Below, in pieces: positions 5,153 to 7,100 of a stretch of 7,100 nt of DNA. The position numbers were made by a program, and so were the translations under genes. The notes under the pieces were generated by a model, which ran no database searches, was not told the origin of the DNA, and saw only the letters and a list, made by a program, of their open reading frames with translations. Source of the DNA: Candidatus Saccharimonadota bacterium (GTDB lineage: Bacteria > Patescibacteriota > Saccharimonadia > Saccharimonadales > SZUA-47); the NCBI GenBank assembly GCA_017993025.1, contig JAGONL010000041.1, forward strand, positions 1-7,100, read 5' to 3'. Each line of letters begins with the position of its first letter. Position 1 is the stretch's first letter.

Positions 5153-5181
5153 TTGTCTATTGCAACAGATACGGTTATGCT
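5153..5181 (+). promoter_or_regulatory. Candidate promoter of the ABC exporter gene
   Basis: TTGTCT (5153-5158) and TATGCT (5176-5181) are separated by 17 bp, each matching 4 of 6 consensus bases. Transcription would start near 5188, leaving a leader of about 30 bases that carries the SD AGAGGG (5209-5214) before the ATG at 5218. It is the best-placed pair on this strand but far from perfect. Confidence 0.35.
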
Positions 5182-5217
5182 TAATGTAAGCGTTCGATTA
5201 AAGGTATTAGAGGGAAA

Positions 5218-7100
5218 ATGCAGGAAAAACTATTTCAAGCCATTGCTGCCGAAATTGCTAACGGTACCCCTTCTCACTTACTCAGTGAGAAATTAATTAG
5301 TGCAGGCTGGCCACAAGATTTAGTAAACACGGCCGTTGAAAAATGGCTAAGCACCCAGCAGGGTTCTAAATACAAAAACTCAGCTTTCAAAATTTGGTTA
5401 TCAAAATACTATCGTATTGCCAGACCGTCGATAGCGATAGTAGTGGGGCTTAACCTTTTTGACACTGTTATTGCGCTTCTTAAACCTTGGCCAATAAAAA
5501 TTATGGCCGACTCTGTTTTTGGTAATCAGCGAGCATGGGGGCCTTTAGGAGAATATACCGGTACTGTAACCCTTCTTGCAATTACTTCTGCAATGACGGT
5601 GAGTCTGTTTATACTAAGTAAAATTTTTGGGGTTTTTAGGGATTATTTTATTTTAAAAATTGGCTTTGGACTTAATAGAAGCATAAAAGAAGAATCGTTT
5701 CGACACATTCTTCACCTACCGTTATTTCACCAAGAACGCCTGGCTAAGGGTGATTATGTATACCGACAGAACGTCGTTACTGACAGCTTGTCAGAATTAG
5801 TTCTAGGTACAACTTCAGTTATTATCCAGTCTATTTTAGTTATAGTCGGCGTGATTATTATTATGTTAAATATTAATCCCCAGTTAACAGTTGTATCTGT
5901 TTTGCTTTTGCCATTACTGTTTGTAACCATCAAGTTAATAGGCCCAAAAATGGGACAATGGGCGCGCAAATATACCGAAAACGCATCTGAGATATCATCC
6001 AAGATTAACGAGGCGGTTAATAATGCCGAGGCAATCCAAGCCTTTACACTAGAAGATAAGACGGTTAAAAAGGTTGATACTCTTTGGCGAAACAGCCTGC
6101 ATTATAGATCAAAAAATATGCTGTGGGGAGAGTTGCTTGAAGGTATAAATGGGCTTCTGGTGACACTTGCTACCTCTGCTGTCATGCTTATTGGTGGTGC
6201 AGCGGCACTACGCCAGGAAGTTTCTTTTGGTGAACTATTAATATTTATGACATACATGGGATATTTGATTGGCCCTGTTGAGCAGTTGATTGGTCAGGTT
6301 ACTACGCGTAACCAAAAACTAGTTGATGTTAGCCGTATCTATGAAGTTATGGTTGACCATCAAAATATAGAATATCTTCGTCAGGACAATCACATGACTA
6401 CGCAGATTAAAGGGACTATTGAGTTTAATAATATACATTATTCCTATAATAACCAGCCGGTCTTGCAAGGTGTAAATTTTACTATCCCGGCTGGCCAGAA
6501 GATTGGTATTATCGGACCTTCTGGTGGCGGTAAAAGTACAATTTTGAAACTAATTCCACTTTTTATTGAACCAAATAATGGTTCAATAACTATTGACGGT
6601 GTAAATACTCAGTCGGTGTCGTTAAAAGAATTGCGCAAAAAAATAGCTTGGGTTAGCCAAACGCCACAGCTATTTAATGAAAACATATTTGAAAACTTGG
6701 TTGAGGGCGATGTTGACAGATTTGTTAGTAATGAGGAAATTGAACATGCTGTAGAGGTATCTAACATTACCGAGTTTGTTGAAAAAATGCCGTTGGCTTT
6801 CCGAACACCTGTTGGAGAAGACGGCGGTTCATTAAGCGGTGGACAAAGACAGCGTGTCTCGATAGGTAGAGCTTTAATAAAGAACGCACCAATATTGTGT
6901 CTAGACGAACCAACAGCTGCGCTAGATGTAAAAAGCGAAAACTATATACGTGATTCCCTGTCTCAGATGATTCAGGGCAAAACTGTTGTTATGGTGACTC
7001 ACCGCAAGCCACTACTAGATTTAATGGATATAATTTATGTTTTGGACGGCGGACAGCTAACTGATGTTCGTAATCTTGGTGGACTAGAAAGTTATTTGGC
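5218..7100 (+). CDS. Type I ABC exporter half-transporter (TMD-NBD fusion) with an extra N-terminal helical module; partial at 3' end
   Basis: Membrane exporter expected to work as a dimer; substrate (lipid, peptide or drug) cannot be told from sequence. 627 codons are present and the frame runs off the window with only the far C-terminus missing. Residues 1-48 form a cytosolic three-helix-like module (ANGTPSHLLSEKLISAGW, then QDLVNTAVEKWL), resembling the 'G.s..ei...L..aGW....i..a' segments common on CPR membrane proteins. Membrane helices are near 70-90, 114-140, 195-217, 222-241, 310-331 and 336-360. The ATPase domain has A-loop Tyr410, Walker A GPSGGGKST (433-441), Gln481, signature LSGGQ (539-543), Walker B ILCLDEP (559-565) with Glu564, AALD, and His595, all intact. 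ATG 5218 is the only start after an in-frame TAA at 5182-5184; SD AGAGGG is close (about 3-4 bases). It is divergent from ftsE, so there is no operon link to division genes within the window. Confidence 0.93.
   Translation, partial: MQEKLFQAIAAEIANGTPSHLLSEKLISAGWPQDLVNTAVEKWLSTQQGSKYKNSAFKIWLSKYYRIARPSIAIVVGLNLFDTVIALLKPWPIKIMADSVFGNQRAWGPLGEYTGTVTLLAITSAMTVSLFILSKIFGVFRDYFILKIGFGLNRSIKEESFRHILHLPLFHQERLAKGDYVYRQNVVTDSLSELVLGTTSVIIQSILVIVGVIIIMLNINPQLTVVSVLLLPLLFVTIKLIGPKMGQWARKYTENASEISSKINEAVNNAEAIQAFTLEDKTVKKVDTLWRNSLHYRSKNMLWGELLEGINGLLVTLATSAVMLIGGAAALRQEVSFGELLIFMTYMGYLIGPVEQLIGQVTTRNQKLVDVSRIYEVMVDHQNIEYLRQDNHMTTQIKGTIEFNNIHYSYNNQPVLQGVNFTIPAGQKIGIIGPSGGGKSTILKLIPLFIEPNNGSITIDGVNTQSVSLKELRKKIAWVSQTPQLFNENIFENLVEGDVDRFVSNEEIEHAVEVSNITEFVEKMPLAFRTPVGEDGGSLSGGQRQRVSIGRALIKNAPILCLDEPTAALDVKSENYIRDSLSQMIQGKTVVMVTHRKPLLDLMDIIYVLDGGQLTDVRNLGGLESYL

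Noticed and set aside
4869..5189. 106-codon open frame on the plus strand across the ftsE start and the small ORF
   Set aside because: Begins inside ftsE on the opposite strand, has no SD or promoter, and crosses the ftsE-side promoter. It is a shadow, although it shows that openness alone is weak support for the small ORF.
5754..6002. 82-codon minus-strand open frame
   Set aside because: Antisense within the exporter's membrane domain, with no recognisable product or start signals.
1..7100. Alternative genetic code with UGA read as glycine or tryptophan
   Set aside because: TGA ends the M23 hydrolase and ftsE, no in-frame TGA occurs inside any of the genes, and tryptophans are encoded by TGG.
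1..7100. CRISPR array, tRNA or rRNA genes, insertion sequence
   Set aside because: No evenly spaced direct repeats, no cloverleaf or rRNA-like sequence, and no transposase or long terminal inverted repeats were seen. Gaps are all under 180 bases.

Overview
The window looks like chromosome from a Candidate Phyla Radiation (Patescibacteria) bacterium, most likely Saccharibacteria (TM7) or a close relative. This rests on the style of the CTP synthase (SGVGKG P-loop, VDAGTLNPGEHGE motif), moderate GC, compact spacing, a cytosolic helical 'aGW' module on an ABC transporter, and short AT-rich intergenic repeats. It is a judgement from sequence style, not a database result. TGA ends two of the genes and never occurs in frame inside one, so the recoded UGA (glycine) code of Gracilibacteria and SR1 is excluded.

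Layout, left to right. All genes from 1 to 5117 are on the minus strand and the last is on the plus strand. (1) 1-538: N-terminal part of CTP synthase PyrG, cut by the window edge. (2) 539-709: a spacer with the pyrG promoter and SD region, an imperfect AT-rich palindrome and an abutting GC-rich palindrome. (3) 710-1936: a membrane-anchored S41/PDZ C-terminal processing peptidase. (4) 1984-3144: a secreted coiled-coil plus M23 (LytM) murein hydrolase of the EnvC/CwlO type, whose catalytic domain is circularly permuted. (5) 3145-3318: a spacer with a promoter, a 78-bp AT-rich palindrome and a second abutting GC-rich palindrome. (6) 3319-4263 ftsX and 4260-4940 ftsE, overlapping by ATGA. (7) 4947-5117: an unannotated 56-codon ORF just upstream of ftsE and in its frame. 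(8) 5118-5217: a divergent promoter region. (9) 5218-7100: a type I ABC exporter half-transporter running off the right edge.

How the genes fit together. FtsE (ATPase) and FtsX (membrane subunit) form the ABC-type mechanotransducer that, in other bacteria, activates a coiled-coil murein hydrolase across the membrane (EnvC-amidases, PcsB, CwlO, RipC). The adjacent secreted coiled-coil/M23 protein is the obvious cognate hydrolase. The S41 protease next to it is a plausible processing or turnover enzyme for the same envelope machinery. The hydrolase and protease seem to form one transcription unit, separated from ftsEX by a terminator-like palindrome and a separate promoter.

Main points of interest: the permuted LytM domain with all metal and catalytic residues kept; two TATAAT boxes placed exactly for leaderless transcripts (the hydrolase, and the small ORF leading into ftsE); the small ORF itself, separated from FtsE by one in-frame stop; and a two-part intergenic element (AT-rich palindrome plus abutting GC-rich palindrome) that occurs twice in the same orientation after gene ends. 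I found no tRNA, rRNA, CRISPR array, insertion sequence or transposase.
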